Notes under the pieces: model-generated | Told to the model about the DNA's origin: nothing | Database searches by the model: none | What the model saw: only the letters and a program-made list of their open reading frames with translations | Position numbers and translations under genes: made by a program | Part shown: positions 40,013-45,890 of the stretch, in pieces | Position numbering within the stretch: position 1 is the stretch's first letter | How the letters are laid out: each line of letters starts with the position of its first letter | Virus record (IMG/VR): IMGVR_UViG_3300015371_000049 | Coordinates: 1-53,959 of that record | Direction: 5' to 3' (one strand) | From: a virus | Length of the DNA stretch: 53,959 nucleotides

Positions 40013-40106
40013 CAAACAAACATCGTCACCAGCGCACCCTGTCCACCGTATGGCCTGTTCTGGGGGCTGAGATCCCCGTAGGCGCGAGGTTTGGTGTGTT
40101 TGTTTG
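40013..40106. repeat. CAAACAAACA / TGTTTGTTTG inverted repeat
   Basis: A 10-bp perfect inverted repeat (40013-40022 and 40097-40106) flanks about 74 bases; the right arm extends into four TGTT units. A small GGGG/CCCC hairpin lies inside. The segment separates the translocase gene from the next plus-strand gene. The low-GC repeat stands out in a 67% GC context and could be a terminator, a recombination site or an origin-like element. Confidence 0.45.
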
Positions 40107-40138
40107 TTTGTTCACTCCAAGTAACTAGGAATGGTGAG

Positions 40139-40699
40139 ATGGACGTACAGGGCAAGATTCAGGAGCTCGAATGCAAGATCCTCAATGCGACTGCGCTCCG
40201 TGACGCACAAAGGTCCGGGGACGAGCTGGCCGAGCACTTCCAGACCGAGATCACGCGCCTCACCAACGAGATGCTGGCCTGGCAGATGCAGGAGTCGAGA
40301 CTGCAGGACATCGACCACAGGATCCGGATAGCGAAGCGCGGAGTTCGCGAGGCCGAGCGGTCTCGCGACTACGGCGGCTGGCCGACCGGGACGGCGAAGG
40401 TCTTCGGTGTCTTCGGCGCGCTGCTGCTCATCATCGCGCTGCTCTGGCCGTCCCCGCCCGCGCTGCTCGTGATCGTGTGCATCGGCTGCCTGCTCGCGGC
40501 CGGCGGTTCCGTTCTCCTCGCCGCGCGGACCCGGCGCGGTGCCGACCAGGTCGTTCTGGATCGGGAACTGGAGCTGGAGCTGGCAGAGAGCTCGTGGCGA
40601 TCGATCGCGCCGGACGGGAAGCCGTGGGTGGAAACGACGAAGGCGCCCGCCCGGGTTGGGGCGAGCGCCTTCGAGGACGACTTCGAGGACGGCGACTAG
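40139..40699 (+). CDS. Coiled-coil membrane protein
   Basis: 186 residues from the ATG at 40139, with AGGA eight bases upstream; an upstream in-frame extension is less likely. Residues 1-75 are helical and coiled-coil-like (QGKIQELECKILNATALRDA, RLTNEMLAWQMQESRLQDID). Two membrane segments follow (FGVFGALLLIIALLW and ALLVIVCIGCLLAAGGSVLL), then a charged tail. The stop TAG shares CTAG with the stop of the convergent gene, inside a CGACTAGTCG palindrome. Function unknown, perhaps the end of the transfer block. Confidence 0.75.
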   Translation: MDVQGKIQELECKILNATALRDAQRSGDELAEHFQTEITRLTNEMLAWQMQESRLQDIDHRIRIAKRGVREAERSRDYGGWPTGTAKVFGVFGALLLIIALLWPSPPALLVIVCIGCLLAAGGSVLLAARTRRGADQVVLDRELELELAESSWRSIAPDGKPWVETTKAPARVGASAFEDDFEDGD

Positions 40700-40878
40700 T
40701 CGTGCTGCCGCGGGGAGGGGAAGCCGCCGTCGTCAACGAGCAGCTCGGCGACGGGCTCTTGGTGGGCCGCGGTTTCGGTGACGGCGCGGGTGAGCCAGTC
40801 GGCGAGGCTGAGGCCGGCGGCTGCGGCTTTCTCGGTGGCGATCGTGAGCACGTCGTCCGAGATCTGGATGTCGGCCAC
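40696..40878 (-). CDS. Small ribbon-helix-helix-like protein
   Basis: 60 residues from a GTG with GAGGAGACCCC just upstream, a leader almost identical to that before the gene at 33601. A short strand ADIQIS is followed by two helices (LTIATEKAAAAGLSLADWLT), as in CopG/VapB-type RHH proteins. Such proteins bind DNA as dimers and often serve as antitoxins or autoregulators. A toxin partner is not evident; the adjacent 114-residue protein is of unknown type. Confidence 0.65.
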   Translation of the reverse strand: MADIQISDDVLTIATEKAAAAGLSLADWLTRAVTETAAHQEPVAELLVDDGGFPSPRQHD

Positions 40879-40961
40879 GGGGTCTCCTCTCTCGGGGTGT
40901 GCGGTCGATCGTGCCATCTCGGCCGTTTCCGCGCTATCGCTCGGCGTCGTGAAACGATTCT

Positions 40962-41306
40962 TCACGAACCGTTGGCACTGGCGGAATCCGGAACCCATTT
41001 GCTTTCGTCTCGCTCGACGGCCAATTCGCGAACGAGCTCGGCAGGCATCTGCATCGCCGGTCCTGAAGGCTGCTTGGGCGTGACGCGTACGCCGGCGACG
41101 TGGTCGAAGGAGACGACGAAGCCTTCGGGGCCGGTATCGGGTCCGTTGAGGATCTGGCCTTCGAGCATGCAGTTGCTGGCGACCATGAGGGCTTCGGTGT
41201 ACGTGACGTCTTCCATGCCGATCGCGACGGGGAATTCCTTCGCTGTGATGAAGTACAGGCGGCGTACTTCGTCAACGTCAACCAGGCTCCGCTCGTCGTC
41301 AACCAC
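40962..41306 (-). CDS. Hypothetical protein between two RHH genes
   Basis: 114 residues from a GTG with GAGGAG seven bases before it, overlapping the RHH gene stop by eight bases. The sequence is mixed (VRRLYFITAKEFPVAIGMED, then ALMVASNCMLEGQILNGPDT and GFVVSFDHVAGVRVTPKQ). No catalytic motif of a known toxin is recognised. Co-translation with the RHH regulator makes a regulated partner, such as a toxin or accessory protein, possible. Confidence 0.65.
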   Translation of the reverse strand: MVDDERSLVDVDEVRRLYFITAKEFPVAIGMEDVTYTEALMVASNCMLEGQILNGPDTGPEGFVVSFDHVAGVRVTPKQPSGPAMQMPAELVRELAVERDESKWVPDSASANGS

Positions 41307-41502
41307 GCTCGGACTCCTCGAGGAGCGCTGCCGCCGGTCGGGTCGGCAGCTTGGCGCCGGGGCGGCGGAGGAACCAGCCGATCATCTGGTTGATGGCCTT
41401 GGCGCGGTCGAGGCCGACGGCTGCGGCGGCGGTGTCGAGGTCGGTCCAGTCGTCGTCGCTGATGCGCACGGATCGATGTTGGGTCTTTGGTGCGTCGGGC
41501 AT
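41299..41502 (-). CDS. Ribbon-helix-helix DNA-binding protein
   Basis: 67 residues with GAGGAG before the ATG. The RHH fold is clear: strand HRSVRIS (9-15), helix DDDWTDLDTAAAAVG, turn, helix DRAKAINQMIGWFLRR. This is the Arc/ParG/CopG class. The gene lies next to a four-copy GTGTACGTACAC-type palindrome array, the natural binding site for such a dimer. It would repress its own transcript and the divergent gene at 41644, or act as a partition-site binder. No ParA-type ATPase is found. Confidence 0.8.
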   Translation of the reverse strand: MPDAPKTQHRSVRISDDDWTDLDTAAAAVGLDRAKAINQMIGWFLRRPGAKLPTRPAAALLEESERG

Positions 41503-41519
41503 GCGGTTCTCCTCGGCGG

Positions 41520-41623
41520 GTGTACGTACGGAAAGAGGGTACGCGGCCGCTGGGTGTACGTACATAACGGATAGGAAACCTGGTTGTGGTGTACGTACAC
41601 CTGTTGCTAGGGTGTACGTACAC
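41520..41623. promoter_or_regulatory. Four-copy palindromic operator array (GTGTACGTACAC)
   Basis: Sites at 41520-41531 (gtgtacgtacgg), 41554-41565 (gtgtacgtacat), 41589-41600 and 41612-41623 (both the perfect 12-bp palindrome GTGTACGTACAC). Centre spacings are 34, 35 and 23 bp. The array fills the divergent gap between the RHH gene (minus) and the gene at 41644 (plus), and the right two sites cover the plus-strand promoter. Cooperative binding by RHH dimers is the obvious reading. Confidence 0.8.
41584..41613 (+). promoter_or_regulatory. Promoter overlapped by operators 3 and 4
   Basis: TTGTGG (41584-41589) and TAGGGT (41608-41613, with TG upstream) are 18 bases apart. Operator 3 lies in the spacer and operator 4 overlaps the -10 and the start site, so bound repressor would block it. 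It serves the gene at 41644. Confidence 0.55.
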
Positions 41624-41643
41624 CAAGAGCCATGGAGGACACG

Positions 41644-41991
41644 ATGACCAGCACCACCGCCACCCCCACCCGGTGCACCCGCTGCGGTCGCGTCCTCCGC
41701 TCCACCGCCTCCATCGTCCGTCGCTACGGCCGCGCCTGCCAGGCCAAGGTCCGGGCCGCCGCCCAGGTCAGCAGCCACAAGCCCGCCCAGGTCGAGAAGG
41801 CCGTCGAGCTGATCGCTGACGGCGGCCTGGTCCTCCTGCGCCGGGGCCGGAACCGCGTGTTCGAGGTCGTCGCCTCGAACGGTGTCGACCGGTACCTGAC
41901 CGCCGCGCAGGCCTGCACCTGCAAGGCCGGGCTTCGGGGTGTCAGCACCTGCTACCACCGCATCGCCGCCCAGCTCGTCACCGCCGCCTGA
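41644..41991 (+). CDS. DUF6011-like zinc-finger protein with SWIM-like C-terminus
   Basis: 115 residues from the second ATG (41644), preceded by GGAGG; the ATG at 41632 lacks an SD. The N-terminus has RCTRCGRVLRSTASIVRRYG then RACQAK, the DUF6011 pattern of a small zinc site. The C-terminus has CTCKAGLRGVSTCYHRIAAQ, a C-x-C ... C-x-H arrangement of a SWIM-like zinc finger. Such proteins are common in actinobacterial plasmids and phages and probably bind nucleic acid. It is controlled by the operator array. Confidence 0.78.
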   Translation: MTSTTATPTRCTRCGRVLRSTASIVRRYGRACQAKVRAAAQVSSHKPAQVEKAVELIADGGLVLLRRGRNRVFEVVASNGVDRYLTAAQACTCKAGLRGVSTCYHRIAAQLVTAA

Positions 41992-42012
41992 CCGTCCAGA
42001 AAGGAGCGTCCG

Positions 42013-42222
42013 ATGTTCGACTCCAAGCTCATCCACGAGTACAGCACGACCGACCTCAACACCATCGTGCGCAACAGCCCCTACTACCGCGAACGTCGGC
42101 TAGCCGCTCTCAACGAGTTGCACGGACGTGCGCTAGTCGAGCACGACGAGCGCGGGCACACACGGCCGCTCGCCACCGACGCCCAGGTAGTCGCCGAAAC
42201 GAAGCGAACGACCCGTTGGTGA
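42013..42222 (+). CDS. Small hypothetical protein
   Basis: 69 residues with AAAGGAG before the ATG. Sequence elements are STTDLNTIVRNSPYYRERRL and a basic C-terminal half. No family recognised. It lies in the same plus-strand run as the zinc-finger gene. Confidence 0.68.
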   Translation: MFDSKLIHEYSTTDLNTIVRNSPYYRERRLAALNELHGRALVEHDERGHTRPLATDAQVVAETKRTTRW

Positions 42223-42230
42223 CGCTGCTT

Positions 42231-42315
42231 GGCTGAGCCGAAACGCCGCACGTCCCTCCCCCGCGCGGTGTCCCCGGAATCGAGACCGGGCTGACGATGG
42301 CTCCAGGAAGGAACC
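42231..42315 (+). repeat. Leader repeat, copy A
   Basis: This 5' leader shares GCTGAGCCGA, CCGC-CGTC, CCCGCGCGG and ATGGCTCCAGG-AAGGAA with the region 43592-43650 before another gene. Both copies end in the ribosome-binding site of the next gene. It may be a duplicated regulatory leader, a terminator plus SD cassette, or a recombination boundary. Confidence 0.5.
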
Positions 42316-42318
42316 TCT

Positions 42319-42624
42319 ATGTGGCAACCGATCGACCTGCCGACGACGTCGCTTCCGAGGTCCAGTGCGGTGAACGACATCGACTGCGGCGAATGCGGCG
42401 CGGCTGCCGGAGAAACGTGCCACTCGCCGGCGTGCGGCACGTGGGACTACGACGACACGAACGAGGTCCTCGCCGCGATGCGGGACTGGATCGCGGACTG
42501 CGGATTCCGTCACGAGGACGGTCAGCCCGCTGACGACCTCACGGATGACGAGGTGAGGCGCGCCGTCGCGAACCTCTACGAGGGCGGCGCCGAACAGTTC
42601 TTGGCCGACATGGCGGAAGCCTGA
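42319..42624 (+). CDS. Small Cys-rich (zinc-site) protein
   Basis: 101 residues with AGGAAGGA upstream of the ATG. Residues 23-40 hold CGECGAAAGETCHSPACG, a likely zinc knuckle seen in many actinophage small proteins. The rest is helical and acidic (NEVLAAMRDWIADCGFRHED). Function unknown. It follows leader repeat copy A. Confidence 0.68.
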   Translation: MWQPIDLPTTSLPRSSAVNDIDCGECGAAAGETCHSPACGTWDYDDTNEVLAAMRDWIADCGFRHEDGQPADDLTDDEVRRAVANLYEGGAEQFLADMAEA

Positions 42625-42672
42625 CGACTGGGCAAACCCTGCTCAAAGTCCACAGCAGACAGAGAGGGCAAC

Positions 42673-43596
42673 ATGATCACTGTTGATAGTTTCCCCACCC
42701 CGGATCTCGCTCTCCGCGACCCCGCCCAAGAGCAGCGAGTCCGCCGGTTCGCCGAGCAGCAGGCGAGGTTCGCCGAAGCGATCCGTGTCCGCATCGGCGC
42801 CGACTGGCAGAACCACTCCCAACCCCGACGGGTCGCGCTCCTGCGCCACACGATCCGCATCATCACGGAGTGGCGGTACAACCTCGCATCCGAAGCGCCC
42901 GGACGGCTCGGTGAAGGAATCCCGCTCGACGCCGAGCGTTTCCGTACCCGGATCCACGATGGGCAGCCGCGGATCGACCGGCTCGGCTACAACGGCCGTC
43001 TCCGTCATGGTGCGCGGTGGGACGAGGCCACCCGCACTTACGTGGGCGGCGAGACCACACCCGCGCACGAGATCATGTGGTGGTACGGCCAGGTAGCACG
43101 CGACCGGATGGACGCGGCGGGCGCGGGGGACGTTCTGGTCAACCAGGTGACGCTGCCGAACGGGCGCACGATCGACGGCACCAGGCTCGTGCGGGGCGCT
43201 CGGGCACAGCAGATTGCTGCCGAGTTGGCTGCCCGGGTCGCCGCGCGTGGCCGGGACGCGAGCCGGATGGAGACCGGCGGCGACCCCGTCTACCTGGTCA
43301 CCGCAGACCACGATGCCCGTGAGGTGATGGTCAGCTCGGCGCTGTACCTGTTGGCGAGCAACAAGGCCCTCGAACCCGATCATGCTCTGTCTTTCGTGCA
43401 GCGGGCCCGATATCTGCTCGTCGAGGCGCCGGAGATGTACAAGGGTTCCGACGCTTCGGTCCGTGTGCTGGTCGTGGCGATCGGCGCGATCCTCACCGGC
43501 CGCGCGCTGACGTTGGAGCAGGACATGGACCTTCGATGTCTCGTCGGTGGCCAGGCCGCGGCCACGGAGATGCCCGCGGATGCCGTTCGTTGCTGA
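42673..43596 (+). CDS. Hypothetical protein of 307 residues
   Basis: A GAGAGGG site precedes the ATG. The protein is helical (RRFAEQQARFAEAIRVRIGA, ALLRHTIRIITEWRYNLASE), with a central EIMWWYGQVARDRMDAAGAG and a C-terminal ALSFVQRARYLLVEAPEMYK. Cys are rare and no catalytic motif is recognised. It could bind DNA or proteins. It is the longest gene of the plus-strand run between the RHH and WhiB genes. Confidence 0.7.
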   Translation: MITVDSFPTPDLALRDPAQEQRVRRFAEQQARFAEAIRVRIGADWQNHSQPRRVALLRHTIRIITEWRYNLASEAPGRLGEGIPLDAERFRTRIHDGQPRIDRLGYNGRLRHGARWDEATRTYVGGETTPAHEIMWWYGQVARDRMDAAGAGDVLVNQVTLPNGRTIDGTRLVRGARAQQIAAELAARVAARGRDASRMETGGDPVYLVTADHDAREVMVSSALYLLASNKALEPDHALSFVQRARYLLVEAPEMYKGSDASVRVLVVAIGAILTGRALTLEQDMDLRCLVGGQAAATEMPADAVRC

Positions 43597-43650
43597 GCCG
43601 ATACACCGCGCGTCATCCCCGCGCGGGAGGAAATGCTCCAGGGAAGGAAT
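43592..43650 (+). repeat. Leader repeat, copy B
   Basis: Second copy of the leader repeat (GCTGAGCCGA ... CCCGCGCGG ... ATGCTCCAGG-AAGGAA), shorter than copy A by about 27 bases in the middle. It ends in the SD of the acidic 81-residue gene at 43655. Confidence 0.5.
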
Positions 43651-43654
43651 CGAA

Positions 43655-43900
43655 ATGGAACTTGCCGAAGCCGTCGCCATTGTCGTCGCCCATACGCGTG
43701 AGGCGGAGGGTGAAGAACTCGACGACACCAGTGACTACGAGGTCCTGAGAGACGTCTACGACGACGGTGGGATCAACCACGACGACATCAATGGCTGGAT
43801 CGAGGACGGGATCATCGAACCCGGTGACATCGAAGACGCCTATCGCATGGTGATCGACGCCGACGAGGACGACATCGAAGCCGTGTTCGAGGCCGCGTAG
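43655..43900 (+). CDS. Small acidic protein
   Basis: 81 residues, ATG preceded by GGGAAGGA. The sequence is strongly acidic, with Asp/Glu pairs throughout (TSDYEVLRDVYDDGGINHDD, then GDIEDAYRMVIDADEDDIEA). Small acidic phage proteins can be DNA mimics or anti-defence proteins, but nothing here shows such a role. It follows leader repeat copy B. Confidence 0.65.
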   Translation: MELAEAVAIVVAHTREAEGEELDDTSDYEVLRDVYDDGGINHDDINGWIEDGIIEPGDIEDAYRMVIDADEDDIEAVFEAA

Positions 43901-43919
43901 CGAAGCTGAAACATCGCCT

Positions 43920-43965
43920 CTCACCGTCTTGGGACGTGAGGTCGGGGATCGAATCCCCTGGGGGG
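43920..43965 (+). other. tRNA 3'-end-like (T-arm) sequence with hairpin
   Basis: A hairpin CTCAC-GTC-TTGG-GAC-GTGAG (43920-43940) is followed by GGGGAT-CGA-ATCCCC (43944-43958). The second part reads like a T arm (TCGAATCCCC) and is followed by TGGGGGGCAC, similar to a tRNA acceptor end. There is no D arm or anticodon arm, so it is not a full tRNA. Such 3'-end fragments are typical of phage att sites; no integrase is in the window. Confidence 0.4.
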
Positions 43966-44013
43966 CACGCCCAGAACTACTGATCAGCCTTCCTTTTTGG
44001 ACGGAGCTGCGCC

Positions 44014-44382
44014 ATGCCCGAAAACGGATACGGCAAACCGGTCGGGTTCGACCCGCATCGGCCGCCGAACCGGCTTCCCGACCTCACAAGGTACGAGGCG
44101 AATGCGTTGATCGCGTTCGCGTTCGACGAGCTCCCGACCCGGGTTCCGGACCGGCATACGTTCGCCGGGCTCGCCGCCGGTGTCGTGGCGGTCCTGCTGG
44201 GCGTTGCCGCGCTGATGCTGACCGGCGGCCGCGACATGCTGATCGCGCTGGCGCTGCTTGCTGGAGTGCTTGGAACCGTTTCTGTGCAGCAGATCGGCCA
44301 GGCGCGGCGAGCTCGGGACCGTCTGTGGCTCTGGTCGATCGCGGATGAATACCAGTACCGGATCCAGGAAGAACGGCAGTAG
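44014..44382 (+). CDS. Small membrane protein
   Basis: 122 residues with GGAG before the ATG. Two membrane segments lie at about residues 51-70 (AGLAAGVVAVLLGVAALML) and 73-92 (DMLIALALLAGVLGTVSVQQ), with a short turn. The N-terminal third is polar and Pro-rich; the C-terminus is charged (ARRARDRLWLWSIADEYQYR). Its function is unknown. It lies just before the WhiB gene. Confidence 0.7.
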   Translation: MPENGYGKPVGFDPHRPPNRLPDLTRYEANALIAFAFDELPTRVPDRHTFAGLAAGVVAVLLGVAALMLTGGRDMLIALALLAGVLGTVSVQQIGQARRARDRLWLWSIADEYQYRIQEERQ

Positions 44383-44404
44383 GCCGTAGGTCGGAGGTGA
44401 TGTG

Positions 44405-44647
44405 ATGGCGGATTGGCGACACGATGCCGAATGCCGCGGTGAGAACCCGGAGCTGTTCTTCCCGGTCGGTACGGGGGATTCGGCTGTCTATCAGGCGGTG
44501 CGGGCGAAGGCGGTGTGTGCCAGGTGCCCGGTTGCGGGTGACTGCCTGGCGTGGGCGCTGGCGACCGGGCAGGACGCCGGCGTGTGGGGCAGGACGACCG
44601 AGGAAGAACGCCGTGCAATCAGGGGAACAGGAGTGAGGAACAGGTGA
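44405..44647 (+). CDS. WhiB-family iron-sulfur regulator
   Basis: 80 residues from the ATG at 44405, with GGAGGTGA upstream; a GTG one codon earlier is the alternative. The four cysteines are Cys10, Cys38, Cys41 and Cys47 (C-x27-C-x2-C-x5-C), the WhiB [4Fe-4S] pattern, followed by the GVWG turn (59-62) and a basic tail (EEERRAIRG). Actinobacterial and mycobacteriophage WhiB proteins bind the primary sigma factor and modulate transcription; the TM4 phage version inhibits host WhiB2. A similar takeover role is plausible here. The stop overlaps the next start. Confidence 0.92.
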   Translation: MADWRHDAECRGENPELFFPVGTGDSAVYQAVRAKAVCARCPVAGDCLAWALATGQDAGVWGRTTEEERRAIRGTGVRNR

Positions 44648-45129
44648 AGACGATTCGTGCGCTCGCGTTGTTTGGGGCGCTTCAGGCGACGTTCGCTGAT
44701 CTGCATCCGCTGTGTGACCAGTGGATGCAGTCCAACGCCGATGCGGCGGGGAAGGGGCGTCCGGGGCCGGAGGGTCGGATGCACTGCGCTCGCCACGTCG
44801 CGACCTATACGGCGACCCAGACCGTGGGTGCTGTTGCGGTGACACGGGTTCTGGGGTTTCGGGTGCCGTGGCTGGCGCTCGCCGCGGGCATGGGGATCAA
44901 CGCGGTCACCCACTACGTGATCGACCGTCGGTCCCCGTTGCTGGCGGTGGCCCGGCTCGCGGGGAAAAGCGGGTACCTCGAGCACGCCACTGTGCAGCGT
45001 CGCGAAGGCGTGGTCGATTCGGCTGGACCGGGAACCGCGCTGACTGAGCTGGATCAGGCGGCACACCGCGTGATCGGGGTTCTGGCTTCGCTGACGACGA
45101 CGTGGCTCGCAACGCGCGGAAGTCGATAG
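44644..45129 (+). CDS. Membrane protein, DUF3307-like
   Basis: 161 residues from a GTG in a GTGA overlap with the WhiB stop. Features are ATFADLHPLCDQWMQSNADA, a His-containing segment (MHCARHVATYTATQTVGAVA) and VPWLALAAGMGINAVTHYVI, with Asp and His residues between hydrophobic helices. This resembles DUF3307-type membrane proteins, related in layout to membrane-bound metal-dependent hydrolases. It is coupled to WhiB, and a DUF457-like protein with similar His/Asp motifs follows 0.8 kb downstream. Confidence 0.68.
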   Translation: MKTIRALALFGALQATFADLHPLCDQWMQSNADAAGKGRPGPEGRMHCARHVATYTATQTVGAVAVTRVLGFRVPWLALAAGMGINAVTHYVIDRRSPLLAVARLAGKSGYLEHATVQRREGVVDSAGPGTALTELDQAAHRVIGVLASLTTTWLATRGSR

Positions 45130-45139
45130 GTGGCCTGCG

Positions 45140-45553
45140 ATGGCATCGACCTGGCAGGCCATTATTCCGGTCCGAAACCTCATCGAGTTGGTGAACCCGT
45201 TCGTGGGCGACGTGTGGGTCATTGGCGGGGTCGGCCAAGAGGACGTCGCTGTGGCGCTGGATGAGGAGCGCCTCAGCGACGTGAACCCGTCTTGGACGTT
45301 CGAGGGTGTCGTGAACGCGACCGCGCAAGATCATGCGGAGCGGATCGCATGGCTGATCACGTACGGCTGGGACCCGAACGAGCCGTTGAGCGTGGAGGTG
45401 GATGTGAAGGGAGTCGTCACTTTGGGCGATGGCAACCATCGTCTGCACGCCTTGGCCTACCTCGACGCTGATGTCGATGTGCTGGTCGACATCTACGGCT
45501 GCATCGAGGTCGTGGAAGCCGTATTCGATATCTGCCTTGAGGAGGCTGGCTGA
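45140..45553 (+). CDS. ParB/sulfiredoxin-superfamily-like protein
   Basis: 137 residues with AGGTGG before the ATG. The C-terminal half has VTLGDGNHRLHALAYLDADV, the GDGNHR-x-x-A motif of ParB/Srx-like domains. Upstream elements HAERIAWLITYGWDPNEPLS fit the usual strand-helix pattern of that superfamily. It lacks the HTH of true ParB partition proteins. Phage versions may be small DNA-binding or nucleotide-hydrolysing proteins; the specific role is unknown. Confidence 0.65.
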   Translation: MASTWQAIIPVRNLIELVNPFVGDVWVIGGVGQEDVAVALDEERLSDVNPSWTFEGVVNATAQDHAERIAWLITYGWDPNEPLSVEVDVKGVVTLGDGNHRLHALAYLDADVDVLVDIYGCIEVVEAVFDICLEEAG

Positions 45554-45681
45554 TGATGGGTCGTACGTGTCCGCCGCGATGCGCGGGATGGCCAGCCACC
45601 TCGGCAACGGCGAGCAGTAGGTGGGCATGCGATGTCGACCGCCGACAGATGAAGCAGCGACAGGTCGGAGCAGCATCATGA
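45553..45681 (+). CDS. Possible 42-residue ORF
   Basis: Starts at an ATG overlapping the preceding stop (TGATG) and ends ATGA-coupled to the next gene at 45678. Its start, MMGRT, is the same as that of the DUF457-like gene downstream. The composition (Ala/Ser/Arg-rich) gives no domain. It may be a relic of a duplicated start or a real leader peptide; confidence is low. Confidence 0.35.
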   Translation: MMGRTCPPRCAGWPATSATASSRWACDVDRRQMKQRQVGAAS

Positions 45682-45890
45682 TGGCCGATCGCGGCAGCTT
45701 TCTCGATGAGGGTGACCTGCCCGAGGTCGGCGATCAGGTGTTCGTCTTCGGCGGCATGAACGTGGATGACTTCGTAGGCCCGGTGCTCGACATCGAGCCG
45801 AACTGGCCGCAGGTGCAGATCCTCGACCCGGACGGCGGCGAGTTCTGGTACGAGCTGGACGGCGTGTACCCCGAAGACGGAGGCTGCTGA
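45678..45890 (+). CDS. Small hypothetical protein (GDLPEVGDQVFVFGG)
   Basis: 70 residues from the ATG at 45678, with GGAG seven bases upstream; an ATG one codon later is equivalent. The sequence DEGDLPEVGDQVFVFGGMNV and GPVLDIEPNWPQVQILDPDG suggests a small SH3-like or KOW-like beta barrel. Function unknown. Its stop overlaps the start of the DUF457-like gene (TGATG). Confidence 0.65.
   Translation: MMADRGSFLDEGDLPEVGDQVFVFGGMNVDDFVGPVLDIEPNWPQVQILDPDGGEFWYELDGVYPEDGGC

Noticed and set aside
41520-41623. CRISPR-like array
   Set aside because: The repeats are 12-bp palindromes with unequal 11-23 base gaps in a divergent promoter; no cas genes. An operator array is the better reading.
45140-45553. 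Partition protein ParB
   Set aside because: It has the GDGNHR-type motif, but no HTH and no ParA neighbour. It is kept as a ParB/Srx-superfamily protein only.
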